NCBI RefSeq assembly: GCF_028462125.1
Contig: NZ_CP115468.1
Coordinates: forward strand, 2,659,559 to 2,723,558
Length of the DNA: 64,000 bases
Direction of reading: 5' to 3'
Source: Leptospira sp. GIMC2001
GTDB taxonomy: Bacteria; Spirochaetota; Leptospiria; Leptospirales; Leptospiraceae
The translations under genes were made by a program, and so were the position numbers. Positions within the stretch are counted from its first letter, which is position 1, and the number at the start of each line of letters is the position of its first letter. Below, piece by piece: positions 50,646 through 58,634 of the stretch. Under the pieces are notes generated by a model. It saw only the letters and a list, made by a program, of their open reading frames with translations. It ran no database searches and was not told where the DNA came from.

Positions 50646-50870
50646 TCAAATATCCATTATCGTATGCCTCTTGTTATACCAGAAAATTTATATTTAGATT
50701 GGCTGGATCCAAATCTCAACCTTCGAGAGATTCAAAGATGTGCTGAATCGCAAAAAGATATAATTCTTAAATCCTATGAAGTATCCAAGCTCGTAAACTC
50801 AACTCAAACAGATTCCCCGTCACTCATAAATCCGTTTGAGAATGAGAAACAAGGCAGTTTATTTTCTTAA
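50646..50870 (+). pseudogene. Truncated SRAP (YedK) gene remnant
   Basis: Encodes only the C-terminal 70 or so residues of the SRAP protein, from the active-site His region (NIHYRMPLVI) to the identical C-terminal ENEKQGSLFS. The catalytic Cys, Asn and Glu are missing, and the Asp after the active-site His is Tyr. An ATG at 50664 leaves an open frame, but a 68-residue product would have no SRAP chemistry. The remnant is still open and changed mostly conservatively, so truncation is recent or the tail is retained for other reasons. Confidence 0.85.
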
Positions 50871-50908
50871 TAAAGCCTGCGCCTTTTACAAAATACTTCT
50901 AAAAATAA

Positions 50909-50936
50909 TTTGCTTTCAGTCTATGATTTTAAATAT
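50909..50936 (+). promoter_or_regulatory. Presumed promoter of the tRNA-Ile/tRNA-Ala unit
   Basis: TTTGCT (50909-50914) and TAAATAT (50930-50936) with a 15-base gap, or a TATGAT (50922-50927) without a good -35, lie 10-25 bases before the tRNA. The same stretch occurs, with base changes, after the intact SRAP gene. The exact elements are uncertain. Confidence 0.3.
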
Positions 50937-50946
50937 TGGTTTTGAC

Positions 50947-51020
50947 GGGCCTGTAGCTCAGTTGGTTAGAGCACTCGCTTGATAAGCGAGGGGTCACAAG
51001 TTCGAGTCTTGTCAGGCCCA
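50947..51020 (+). tRNA. tRNA-Ile (GAT anticodon)
   Basis: Complete cloverleaf: acceptor GGGCCTG/CAGGCCC, D-arm GCTC-AGTTGGTTA-GAGC, anticodon arm CTCGC-TTGATAA-GCGAG with anticodon GAT, variable loop, T-arm ACAAG-TTCGAGT-CTTGT, discriminator A. No CCA is encoded. It reads AUC/AUU codons. Confidence 0.97.
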
Positions 51021-51111
51021 GATTGGTTTTAGAATGTAAAGTGTAAAGGATACCAGCAATTTCCTGAACAGTTTGCGAAGAGTTCGAACCAATTTCAACC
51101 TTTCATTTAAT

Positions 51112-51187
<76 letters not shown>

Positions 51188-51188
51188 T

Positions 51189-52115
51189 TTAAATCCGAGT
51201 AACATAGAATAAGAAAGTTTTGACGGCAGCATTTCCATGGAAATCGATTGCTGTAACTTCGATTGTGTGCTCACCAGAAGGCAGAGCAAGGTTTCCAATA
51301 AAATAACGGTCTTTCATGAATAGATCCGTAAAAGTTAAGGAAGCATCGTTAACCCAGACGCCATTTTCAAATCGGATGAATTTGAACTTACTGTCCTTAA
51401 TCAGTTTGCCGTTCAATTTGAACTGTACAGACTCAACTCCAAATCTCTGGCTTGACCGAACTCCACTATCCATAATTTGCACAGTGAATGGAAATTCCTT
51501 GGATAGATTTATGGTATCACCTGAATTGATATTTGTATATCTCTCACCGACATGTATGGATAATCCACCAATGGAAGGCGGAGTTTCGTCTTCTATCTTT
51601 GGCAAAAAAATCAGTGGATTGATAATTTTTTGACCATAGTCGAGAGTTAGAACAAAATGCAAATGACCACCGCTAGAATGTCCCGTATTACCGGTAGTTC
51701 CAATTTCTTGGCCTTTCTTAATGTTCAAGTCTATAAATTTCTTGCGACCTGGATTGAGATGGTAATATGCAGAATAGGCACCTTCTCCATGATCAATCCA
51801 AACTGTATCGCCAGATCCCCATTCTTCTCGGAACGGATCATCGGCTGAATATCGAGAATACAATAATTTGCCATCACCTATTGCAATAACCGGCTCATAA
51901 AATGAGGCAATATCTAATCCATTGTGAAAATGGTCCCACCTTGATTCACCAAATACCGATGTTACGCGTTCAGAGATTTTTTCTGTGGCAATTGGCCAGA
52001 TAAATTTAAAAGATTGGGAATCTTCTGCCTTTAAATTTGGTAAAAAATCCTTGCCAAACATAGATATAAAAAGGATGATAATTAGAGTGAAACGATTTCT
52101 ATGAGCATTCAACAT
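51189..52115 (-). CDS. M23-family metallopeptidase (LytM/peptidoglycan hydrolase type)
   Basis: A secreted zinc peptidase domain: HFHNGLDIA supplies the first His and Asp ligands and GHSSGGHLHF the final H-x-H; DTVWIDHGEGAYSAYYHL and KKGQEIGTTGNTG complete the lysostaphin-like fold. I start at the ATG at 52115 (MLNAHRNRFTLIIILFISMF), which gives a signal anchor; upstream residues to 52220 would overlap the divergent sigma gene. A C-terminal beta-domain of about 130 residues (PPSIGGLSIHVGERYTN, PSGEHTIEVTAIDFHGNAA) is unassigned. It probably cuts peptidoglycan cross-links during growth or division. With the chosen start the product is 308 residues. Confidence 0.88.
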   Translation of the reverse strand: MLNAHRNRFTLIIILFISMFGKDFLPNLKAEDSQSFKFIWPIATEKISERVTSVFGESRWDHFHNGLDIASFYEPVIAIGDGKLLYSRYSADDPFREEWGSGDTVWIDHGEGAYSAYYHLNPGRKKFIDLNIKKGQEIGTTGNTGHSSGGHLHFVLTLDYGQKIINPLIFLPKIEDETPPSIGGLSIHVGERYTNINSGDTINLSKEFPFTVQIMDSGVRSSQRFGVESVQFKLNGKLIKDSKFKFIRFENGVWVNDASLTFTDLFMKDRYFIGNLALPSGEHTIEVTAIDFHGNAAVKTFLFYVTRI

Positions 52116-52132
52116 GCTTCTAGAATAATTGT

Positions 52133-53062
52133 ATGTCCATACTTGCAATGCAAAAAACTTTAAATAAAGAAGACATTTTGACTCTAGTTGCCTCAGCCGG
52201 TAAAGGGAATCCAGAAGCAATAAAAGAATTTTTTGATATATATTCCGAAGATATTTACAATTTTCCGATCCGAGTTTTTCACTTATCAGAAGATGACGCT
52301 GGTGATTTCTATATTTATGCTTTTGAAAGATTGAAAACTGGGAAGAGACTCCAAAGCTTTAGTGGAAAGTCAACATTCAAGACCTGGTTTTTTTCTGTAT
52401 TGCGAAATCTTCTCATCGATTGGAAGAGAACTCGCAAAGAAGTAAAGATTCAATCCATTAACAAAGTCAACCAAGAAGGCAAAGAATACAATACAATTGA
52501 AGATGAACCTGACCGACTAATAGACCTTAAGCGGGATGCACAAGATTTTTCGGAAAGCTTTTATAATACTTTAAAAGAGATTCGTCTAGACAATCGAGTT
52601 GTTTTCAAATTGTCATATATTTATTATCTTCAGTTAGATCCTGAAGAGATCCAATTTATCATAGATAAGTCCGGGATGAATCTTGATGAATTAAAAGCGT
52701 GGATCATGAGAGTTCGCTCTGAACTATCTGAGAAAGAAGATGATAATCAAAAGATGGAAGACAAAATCACTTCGATCTATTTAAACATTTTGGATCTAAA
52801 AGAACAAAAAAAACTTATCGATAACACAGCTGCAAGCACAAGTAACCTTCCAGACATCGATCGATTGGGTCAATCGCTCAAGAAGAAATACGAACAGCGT
52901 AAGAAATTGATAGATAAAAGGCAAAAAGGTCATTTTCTTGCCAAAACTCCTTATAGAGAAGTCTCCAATATACTTGGAATCTCGGAAGGTGGAGTAAGTG
53001 TAACTTTAATCCGAGTGATAGAAAAGTTACAAAAAAAAATAAATTTTGAGGAATTTACTTAG
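52133..53062 (+). CDS. ECF-like sigma-70 family factor with long linker
   Basis: A 309-residue sigma factor. Residues about 10-105 form region 2 (EFFDIYSEDIYNF, DDAGDFYIYAFERL, TFKTWFFSVLRNLLIDWKRT, the -10-binding end). The C-terminal 50 residues are region 4 with a helix-turn-helix (TPYREVSNILGISEGGVSVT, then LIRVIEKLQKK). Between them lie about 150 residues, against a few dozen in ordinary ECF factors, mostly charged helix (LDLKEQKKLIDNTAAS). The first ATG is used; an ATG at 52148 is an alternative. It stands head to head with the M23 gene and leads the operon with an unknown partner, a CHAT protease and a YkgJ-like protein, so it probably directs a response controlled by them. Confidence 0.82.
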   Translation: MSILAMQKTLNKEDILTLVASAGKGNPEAIKEFFDIYSEDIYNFPIRVFHLSEDDAGDFYIYAFERLKTGKRLQSFSGKSTFKTWFFSVLRNLLIDWKRTRKEVKIQSINKVNQEGKEYNTIEDEPDRLIDLKRDAQDFSESFYNTLKEIRLDNRVVFKLSYIYYLQLDPEEIQFIIDKSGMNLDELKAWIMRVRSELSEKEDDNQKMEDKITSIYLNILDLKEQKKLIDNTAASTSNLPDIDRLGQSLKKKYEQRKKLIDKRQKGHFLAKTPYREVSNILGISEGGVSVTLIRVIEKLQKKINFEEFT

Positions 53063-53103
53063 GTTTTTTCGTCTGATCTATTCAAGTAAGGGGTGATAGA
53101 ATT

Positions 53104-53862
53104 ATGAATTCTAAAGGCAACGCGGAAGAAGATATGCAACCAATAGACAATATACCCTTATCCCAATATCTGGAATCAGATGAGACAATTCTCCACTCCG
53201 CATTAGATGACAATCAGAGTTTTAAGTCTTTGGTTCAGGCTGAAGAAACGCTTATCAATGCAATCTATTCTTCTTCTGATTCATTATTAGATCGCATAAA
53301 CAATGAATCCTATTCTTCTTTCCTTGCGGATGTAGATTTCGCAAAAGCGGAAATGAAGCTTCGTGACAGAACAAACCTTCCTGTTCCCGATTACTTACTT
53401 CGTTATATGGAGAAAAATATCGAACAACCTGAACGCAAGACGAGCTTAGTTGTAAGATTGTCTCAAGCTGGGATTCATTTATTTGAATCTCTCAAGCAAG
53501 GATTGGATATCACTCCGAGTCTTGCCATTTCGCCTGGAATGAGATCGGCTGTTGCACCAACAACTAGCAATGATGCAGGATATGTGGTTTTCGAAGAAAA
53601 AATACAAAATGGTCAGAAATTTTTCTATCAACTCGTCAGAGAAACTCCTAAAGAAGTTTTTATGAGCATAAAGATTGATACACCAGATCTGGATGATTAT
53701 AGACAAGTGATTCTCAGAAGAGACGGTCGTTTTATACTTTCGAATAAAATCAATACGGAAGGAATTGTAAATTTTTCCGGACTTATGGAAGGCTCTTATA
53801 GCGTTGAGTTTCTTGGAAACGCTGCCAATAAAATGGTTGACCTCTACCTGATTGTAGATTAA
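53104..53862 (+). CDS. Unrecognised soluble partner protein between sigma factor and CHAT protease
   Basis: A 252-residue protein with no signal peptide or membrane helix. The N-terminal half is acidic and helical ([35 protein letters not shown] segments); residues 88-105 ([16 protein letters not shown]) resemble the short helix that many zinc-less anti-sigma proteins use. The C-terminal 100 residues are probably a beta-sandwich ([40 protein letters not shown]). No known domain is certain. Position 42 bases after the sigma gene and 10 bases before the CHAT gene makes it the natural candidate for an anti-sigma factor, a protease substrate, or both. That is inference. Confidence 0.72.
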   Translation: MNSKGNAEEDMQPIDNIPLSQYLESDETILHSALDDNQSFKSLVQAEETLINAIYSSSDSLLDRINNESYSSFLADVDFAKAEMKLRDRTNLPVPDYLLRYMEKNIEQPERKTSLVVRLSQAGIHLFESLKQGLDITPSLAISPGMRSAVAPTTSNDAGYVVFEEKIQNGQKFFYQLVRETPKEVFMSIKIDTPDLDDYRQVILRRDGRFILSNKINTEGIVNFSGLMEGSYSVEFLGNAANKMVDLYLIVD

Positions 53863-53872
53863 AATTTTATCT

Positions 53873-55708
53873 ATGATCAACCTGATCATAGATCGAGTCG
53901 GAAATGTAAACGTATTCAACGTCCTAGATGGAAATACGCCCAGCGGAGAATCCCATCTTCAGTCTGTCATTGATGATGATCTCATCATGGAATTCAATTC
54001 CGAAATAGAGAATCTGTTTCGCGTATCCAATGCTCTTCAGAACACTTCGAACAAGAAAGCCGTTCTCAATACCGATATTTTAAATGAATTAAAAGTTCTA
54101 GGTGAGACATTTTTTTATCAATTTTTTCCAAAAGAAATTGTAGAGAGACTCAAGCTCGCAACAGACAAAAGTATTCATTTCAATATTGATCCAAAACTTG
54201 CATCCATTCCTTGGGAACTTTTTCATGATGGGAACTGCTTTCTCGCTGATAAATTTAGAATCGGTAAAACAATTCGAGGTGGATTTCATACTAAGCCCGA
54301 TCCTGGCAAAGAAAAATTAAAAATGCTAATCATAGCAGATCCAACAGAAGATTTGGTTTGGGCACAAAAAGAAGGCGAAGAATTATTTCGTATTCTCACC
54401 GAAAAAGTTTCTCCGTCAAGACTTGAACTTGAATTCATTGGCGGTAAACAAGTCAACAAACTCAAGCTGCTATCTCTCATCAAAGATAAGAATATTATTC
54501 ATTATTGTGGTCATTTGATTTTTTCGGATGATCCTCTCGAGAATGGATGGCTTCTCTCTGGTGGCAAAATTCTAAAATCTCGTGAAATAAAAAATAGTGG
54601 AATCTCAACAGATATCGTCTTTAGCAATTCTTGCGTGTCTTCTAAGTCTGTTCAAGGCAAAATCAATACCAATATTATGAATAATTTTGCTGGGTCTTTT
54701 CTAATGTCTGGTATCAAAACTTTTATCGGAACGAACTGGGAGATTTTGGATAACGAGAATACTTTAGATTTTACGATTCGATTTTATACCTATTTATTTA
54801 GCGATAAAACAATAGGTGAATCCTTATTCATGACTCGTGAATATGCCAGAAGAAATTATGATACGAGTGACCTAACTTGGGCTAACTATTCGTTGTATGG
54901 GAATCCAGATTTTACTATTCTTCAGGATCCAGAAGAAGATCCTTCAACTCAGAAAATCATTAACCCATCTTTTATTATGAATTTCTATCCAACTCCAATC
55001 GCCAATTCCTATCAGCGATTCATGAATTCACAGCGGGAGAATCTTACATTACAAGAACAATTGGTTTACTTGATTCGATGCTTTGAAGAATTTTCGAAAG
55101 TTCTTGGTACAATTATTTTTAGTGATCATAAATTCCATTCACTTGGCAAGATATTTCCAGAGAATCCGGATGATTCAATTTCTATTTCGAAATGGTGGGA
55201 TCTCATTTATGCCTGTTTATGGGATTTTCGAAAGCTCAAAATCACACCTCACTTAGAATCGGTGATTGACGTGTTAAACTCGAACCGCGAAGTCATTCAG
55301 AAAATTCTCAATTGGACAACTCTTTATCAAGAAGGAAAAATCGATAAAGACTCTTGGGAAAGCTATCTCATCACATACCAATACTTTTATGAGAATTTAT
55401 TGGTGGAGCTAGAGGAATTTGAGAAGATCAATATCTTTCTTGTGTCCGAGAATTCCAATCACCACTATATTTTCCGCGGTGTTCGTCCAGAAAGTTCTCT
55501 GATCACAGCTCCAATGGTGAAGCAAGATTATGTTGGTCAACAAATAGAAAAATACAGAGGCAATCTTGTGGTTTTGAATGAGAAAAAGAAAATTCTAATT
55601 CCACTTTTTGCAAATATCATTGATAATCAAGAAAAAGGGGAATTGGAACTCTCCTACCCAGGTTTTGGCAATCTCGATCTTGGTTCGAGTGGTCTCCTAG
55701 CGAAATAA
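53873..55708 (+). CDS. CHAT-domain (caspase-like) cysteine protease
   Basis: A 611-residue protein whose middle part is a CHAT peptidase domain. Residues 105-260 show [29 protein letters not shown] segments, [14 protein letters not shown] with the catalytic His214, [11 protein letters not shown] and [13 protein letters not shown] with catalytic Cys254, as in clan CD peptidases. Then follow [40 protein letters not shown] and the YSLYGNPDF ending. The N-terminal 100 residues and the last 250 have no known domain and may sense a signal or hold the substrate. There is no signal peptide, so it acts in the cytoplasm. It starts 10 bases after the partner gene. Confidence 0.85.
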   Translation: MINLIIDRVGNVNVFNVLDGNTPSGESHLQSVIDDDLIMEFNSEIENLFRVSNALQNTSNKKAVLNTDILNELKVLGETFFYQFFPKEIVERLKLATDKSIHFNIDPKLASIPWELFHDGNCFLADKFRIGKTIRGGFHTKPDPGKEKLKMLIIADPTEDLVWAQKEGEELFRILTEKVSPSRLELEFIGGKQVNKLKLLSLIKDKNIIHYCGHLIFSDDPLENGWLLSGGKILKSREIKNSGISTDIVFSNSCVSSKSVQGKINTNIMNNFAGSFLMSGIKTFIGTNWEILDNENTLDFTIRFYTYLFSDKTIGESLFMTREYARRNYDTSDLTWANYSLYGNPDFTILQDPEEDPSTQKIINPSFIMNFYPTPIANSYQRFMNSQRENLTLQEQLVYLIRCFEEFSKVLGTIIFSDHKFHSLGKIFPENPDDSISISKWWDLIYACLWDFRKLKITPHLESVIDVLNSNREVIQKILNWTTLYQEGKIDKDSWESYLITYQYFYENLLVELEEFEKINIFLVSENSNHHYIFRGVRPESSLITAPMVKQDYVGQQIEKYRGNLVVLNEKKKILIPLFANIIDNQEKGELELSYPGFGNLDLGSSGLLAK

Positions 55709-55715
55709 TACAACC

Positions 55716-56411
55716 GTGAGTCTCTGTCAACCTAACGGCTGCAATATTTCCTGCGGATCATGTTGTGGCTTTTTCAATTTGGATCTCAGTCGAGAACAAT
55801 ATAAAACTCTTCTCTTCGAGAGAACTACCTATTTTGAATCACATGTTGATTTTAACATAGCTCATACAATTCCAGCTTATCGCCAAGCGAGAGAAAAAAT
55901 TGAAAACCAATTTCCCAAAAAAGATGAGTCAACTTACAATTGCCCTTTTCTTGGATACCTCGATATTCAGACTCAGACAAAATTTGGATGTATGATACAT
56001 CCGGCAAGGACAGGCGATCCAAAAAGTCAGAACTATTCATTCTACGGAAGTAGTATCTGTCTAGGCTATGAATGCAAAAATATGGAGAACAGTTCGTCCG
56101 CAAATTGGGAAGGTTTATTTACAATTGTTGCAAAGGATTCCATTGAGTATTCACAACTTGCAGCAAATTATATTTTGATTCGAAAAATCGAGAGCTTCTT
56201 TAACTTGCGAAAGATTCCGACAATTGAAATTTTCACAAAATACAAAGACCTCACGATTGAGTTTCTTAGAAACTCATTGAGTGATCAGAAAAATCTTACT
56301 TCTTTTGAAGTAGATTATGATAACTATGAATCGGAAGAAGATGTTATTCAATGGCTAATAGATCATAAAATTATAGTAAATCTAGAAAATGCTTTGGATA
56401 GAATGAAATGA
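55716..56411 (+). CDS. YkgJ-like cysteine-cluster protein
   Basis: Starts at GTG, 7 bases after the CHAT gene stop. The N-terminal Cys set CQPNGCNISCGSCCGFF, with the later cysteines in TYNCPFLGY, FGCMIHP and SICLGYECK, fits the YkgJ family (putative zinc- or iron-chelating domain). The C-terminal 80 residues are helical (AANYILIRKIESFFNLRKI) and unassigned. It is the last gene of the sigma-CHAT operon. A metal or Fe-S sensor or a modifying enzyme are both possible; neither is shown. Confidence 0.8.
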   Translation: MSLCQPNGCNISCGSCCGFFNLDLSREQYKTLLFERTTYFESHVDFNIAHTIPAYRQAREKIENQFPKKDESTYNCPFLGYLDIQTQTKFGCMIHPARTGDPKSQNYSFYGSSICLGYECKNMENSSSANWEGLFTIVAKDSIEYSQLAANYILIRKIESFFNLRKIPTIEIFTKYKDLTIEFLRNSLSDQKNLTSFEVDYDNYESEEDVIQWLIDHKIIVNLENALDRMK

Positions 56412-56466
56412 TATATTTGAGAATATGAATCTTTTGAATCTTTGAGGAGTTGATTCTTTGAAGTCT

Positions 56467-57027
56467 TTATTTTTTACGTATATACAATTTGGATAACTCT
56501 CGATTTTCATCTTGAGTTAATACCCGAGCTTGTTTTATGTCTGTCTGGTATTTTTCTTTTTGCGAACAAAAATTTTCTGATTCTAATAATAAGTCTGTCT
56601 TCCATTTATTTGCAAGAACTTCTGCGCTGTATTTTAACAGACCTATAGTCGGGCTCCAACTTTTATCATTTTTATTATCGCATATAACATAAACTTGCGT
56701 TGGTTGCAAAAAAATAGATACAATTGCAGAAGTAGGAGAATAAGATCTATACAATTGAAAATTGAAAATCAAATCCATCTTACCATTTTCATCTGGAAGA
56801 TATGCGGGCATACCAGCAAAAGTCAAGCTACCAATGTCTGTGAAATAGACTGTTCCTATATGATGAAGATTGATTGAATTAGAGTGAACAATTAACCCAG
56901 ATTGTTTATTCAACATAGAAGGTTCTAAAAACGGTAGTTTTTTTGTGTTCCTAGATTTTATAATCATTTCAGTGCAATTGTTTAAAATTAAAAATACAAG
57001 AGTTAAACTGATAATAAGTTTCTTCAT
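56467..57027 (-). CDS. Predicted lipoprotein
   Basis: Starts at the ATG at 57027 with a short signal peptide (KKLIISLTLVFLILNNC), again Asn before the lipidated Cys; a TTG at 57036 would add three residues. The mature 170 residues include LIVHSNSINLHHIGTVYFTD and a C-terminal Lys/Glu-rich helix, with no recognised domain. It is convergent with the sigma-CHAT operon and has no close partner on its own strand. Confidence 0.7.
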   Translation of the reverse strand: MKKLIISLTLVFLILNNCTEMIIKSRNTKKLPFLEPSMLNKQSGLIVHSNSINLHHIGTVYFTDIGSLTFAGMPAYLPDENGKMDLIFNFQLYRSYSPTSAIVSIFLQPTQVYVICDNKNDKSWSPTIGLLKYSAEVLANKWKTDLLLESENFCSQKEKYQTDIKQARVLTQDENRELSKLYIRKK

Positions 57028-57149
57028 AGAATACAAAAGAATTGGATTGTATAGAAGGTGTAAACTAATTTTAAATTAATGCAAAAAAGGTATCAAGAAT
57101 GTTTTTCTCGCTGGTCTGAAGTTGGTCAAGACCGTAAAACATTTAAAAA

Positions 57150-57177
57150 AAGAAAACCCCTGCAGCAATTGCAGGGG
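57150..57177 (-). terminator. Rho-independent terminator of the phasin-related gene
   Basis: On the minus strand CCCCTGCA-ATTGC-TGCAGGGG forms an 8-bp GC-rich stem, followed at once by TTTTCTTTTTTT. It ends 26-54 bases past the stop codon of the gene at 57204-57422. Confidence 0.85.
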
Positions 57178-57203
57178 GCAAACAATCCTTAGCAGGTAGG
57201 ATA

Positions 57204-57422
57204 TTATTTAGCTGAAGTAGGAATTACGGACTGGATGGTTTTGATACCTTCTTGTGCGTATTTTCTAACATTTACAGACAATTCACTATTGTCTTGAGCG
57301 CCTTTTTCTACAAGAGATTGAAGGCTAGATTGTAGACCTTGAAATCCACCATCAAATTCTTCTTTTACTTTAGAAACTGCTCCGAGAATAAAATTCAACC
57401 CGTCTTTTAGTTCTTTTTCCAT
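57204..57422 (-). CDS. Phasin-related small helical protein
   Basis: A 72-residue protein forming one or two amphipathic helices: MEKELKDGLNFILGAVSKVK, FQGLQSSLQSLVEKGAQDNS, RKYAQEGIKTIQSVIP. The pattern L-x-x-G-L-x(7)-V-x-K-x(15)-L-V-x-K-G-x-x-x-x-S matches phasin-related/COG3937-type proteins, which coat polyhydroxyalkanoate granules or act as stress-associated helical proteins. AGGAG 8 bases before the ATG and a strong terminator suggest a well-expressed single gene. No PHA synthase is in the window, so the granule link is uncertain. Confidence 0.8.
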   Translation of the reverse strand: MEKELKDGLNFILGAVSKVKEEFDGGFQGLQSSLQSLVEKGAQDNSELSVNVRKYAQEGIKTIQSVIPTSAK

Positions 57423-57441
57423 TTGTTTTCTCCTTTTCAGT

Positions 57442-57462
57442 GATTTGTGCGTTGCACAAATC
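57442..57462. promoter_or_regulatory. Perfect 9-bp inverted repeat upstream of the phasin-related gene
   Basis: GATTTGTGC-GTT-GCACAAATC lies 20-40 bases before the ATG. Its size and symmetry suit an operator, or a hairpin in the 5' leader. It is not the TTTG-N5-CAAA LexA box of Leptospira, because the gap between the TTTG and CAAA halves is nine. Confidence 0.5.
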
Positions 57463-57563
57463 TATAACCAAAACTACCCCACCCCTTCAGAAATGTCACT
57501 CTTTTTTTTACAATTTGATCCTTTTTTTTGACAGATCAAGCCATTCCATAATTTGGTAAATCT

Positions 57564-58634
57564 ATGCCTTCAAGCCTAAAACCGATTCTTTGGGAAAATC
57601 CAACACTCAGACTTTTAGATCAACGTTTGATTCCTATGCAGAAATCTTATATCCAAACAAAAGATCTAGCTGATGTCATTACTGCGATCCAAGAAATGGC
57701 AGTTCGAGGAGCTCCCGCAATTGCAATTTCTGGAAGTTTCGGTCTTTTTATGGAGTTCCAGAAATTCACAGCTGCTCCGCCTTACTCTAAGATTCGTGCA
57801 ATCTGCGAAAGGCTACAAAATTCAAGACCCACAGCCGTTAACTTAAGCCGAATGATCAGTGATTTCTTAAATGAGTTTACAGAACAAAACGTACGGAATT
57901 CAGATTGGAAAGAAATTCTTGATGGAATGGAAAAATTTGCTCAGAGACAATATGATATGGATCTGAAATCCAATTTACAAATCGGACAGAATGCACTCAG
58001 TCTTTTCGAAGGTAAAAATAAAAAACTCAATATCATCACTCATTGCAATACAGGAGCTCTTGCAACAGCAGGACATGGAACTGCTCTTGGAATCATACGT
58101 AGTCTGAGAGATGCTGGTTTCGAAGTTACAGTTTATGCGGATGAGACGAGACCTTATCTACAAGGTTCAAGACTTACTGCTTTTGAAATGATGGAAGAAG
58201 GTATACCATGCTATATCATAACGGACGGAATGCCCGCTTGGCTTATGAATGATCGACATATTGACGCGGTGATCGTTGGTTGTGATCGTATTGCAAGAAA
58301 TGGAGATACCGCGAACAAAATTGGAACTTGCGGACTTGCCATGATTGCACGAGAATTCAAAGTTCCATTTTATGTAGCTGGAACCAAAGATAGTTTTGAT
58401 CAGAAGTCATCTGATGGCAGCCAGATAGAAATTGAAATGAGAAATCCAATGGAAGTCACTCAGCTGAATTTTTTGAAAAATTCACAAGGTGAGAATCTCA
58501 TTCCAGCAGGAATTATAGCACCAGCTTCTGCCAAAGCTCTAAACCCATCCTTCGATATTACACCCGCAAGATTCATCACCAAAATCATAACTGAGATTGG
58601 GATTTTTGATCCGGGAGAACAAAAAATCGACTAA
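57564..58634 (+). CDS. mtnA: Methylthioribose-1-phosphate isomerase
   Basis: Second step of the methionine salvage pathway, converting 5-methylthioribose-1-phosphate to the ribulose form. Motifs: EMAVRGAPAIAISGSFGLF, ITHCNTGALATAGHGTALGI, ADETRPYLQGSRLTAFE, VGCDRIARNGDTANKIGT with the catalytic Asp, and VPFYVAGTKDSFD. The 356 residues are full length. It is related to eIF2B subunits, but the residues listed are those of the isomerase. Its 3' end overlaps the convergent DUF1853 gene by 50 bases. No other salvage genes are near. Confidence 0.96.
   Translation: MPSSLKPILWENPTLRLLDQRLIPMQKSYIQTKDLADVITAIQEMAVRGAPAIAISGSFGLFMEFQKFTAAPPYSKIRAICERLQNSRPTAVNLSRMISDFLNEFTEQNVRNSDWKEILDGMEKFAQRQYDMDLKSNLQIGQNALSLFEGKNKKLNIITHCNTGALATAGHGTALGIIRSLRDAGFEVTVYADETRPYLQGSRLTAFEMMEEGIPCYIITDGMPAWLMNDRHIDAVIVGCDRIARNGDTANKIGTCGLAMIAREFKVPFYVAGTKDSFDQKSSDGSQIEIEMRNPMEVTQLNFLKNSQGENLIPAGIIAPASAKALNPSFDITPARFITKIITEIGIFDPGEQKID

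Larger units (their letters stand above)
50646..50943 (+). repeat. Direct repeat, right copy, ending 3 bases before tRNA-Ile
   Basis: Second copy of the 47627-47923 sequence. It begins at the same TCAAATATCCAT word and ends at ATTGGTTTT, just before the tRNA-Ile gene. Together the two copies bracket about 2.7 kb. Confidence 0.9.
50366..50946. other. Spacer between the exported-protein gene and tRNA-Ile, carrying the SRAP fragment
   Basis: The first 280 bases (50366-50645) hold no gene or repeat that I can support; short frames there lack family features. The rest is the right direct repeat with the SRAP fragment and the presumed tRNA promoter. Confidence 0.5.

Noticed and set aside
50558..50746. 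62-codon frame crossing the start of the right direct repeat
   Set aside because: Its second half is the SRAP sequence in the wrong frame, and the first part has no ribosome site or family features.
52133..56411. A CRISPR type III-E locus around the CHAT gene
   Set aside because: No repeats, Cas7-11-like effector or TPR stretch is seen; only the CHAT/sigma logic is similar.
57442..57462. LexA (SOS) box
   Set aside because: The Leptospira LexA site is TTTG-N5-CAAA; here nine bases separate the halves.
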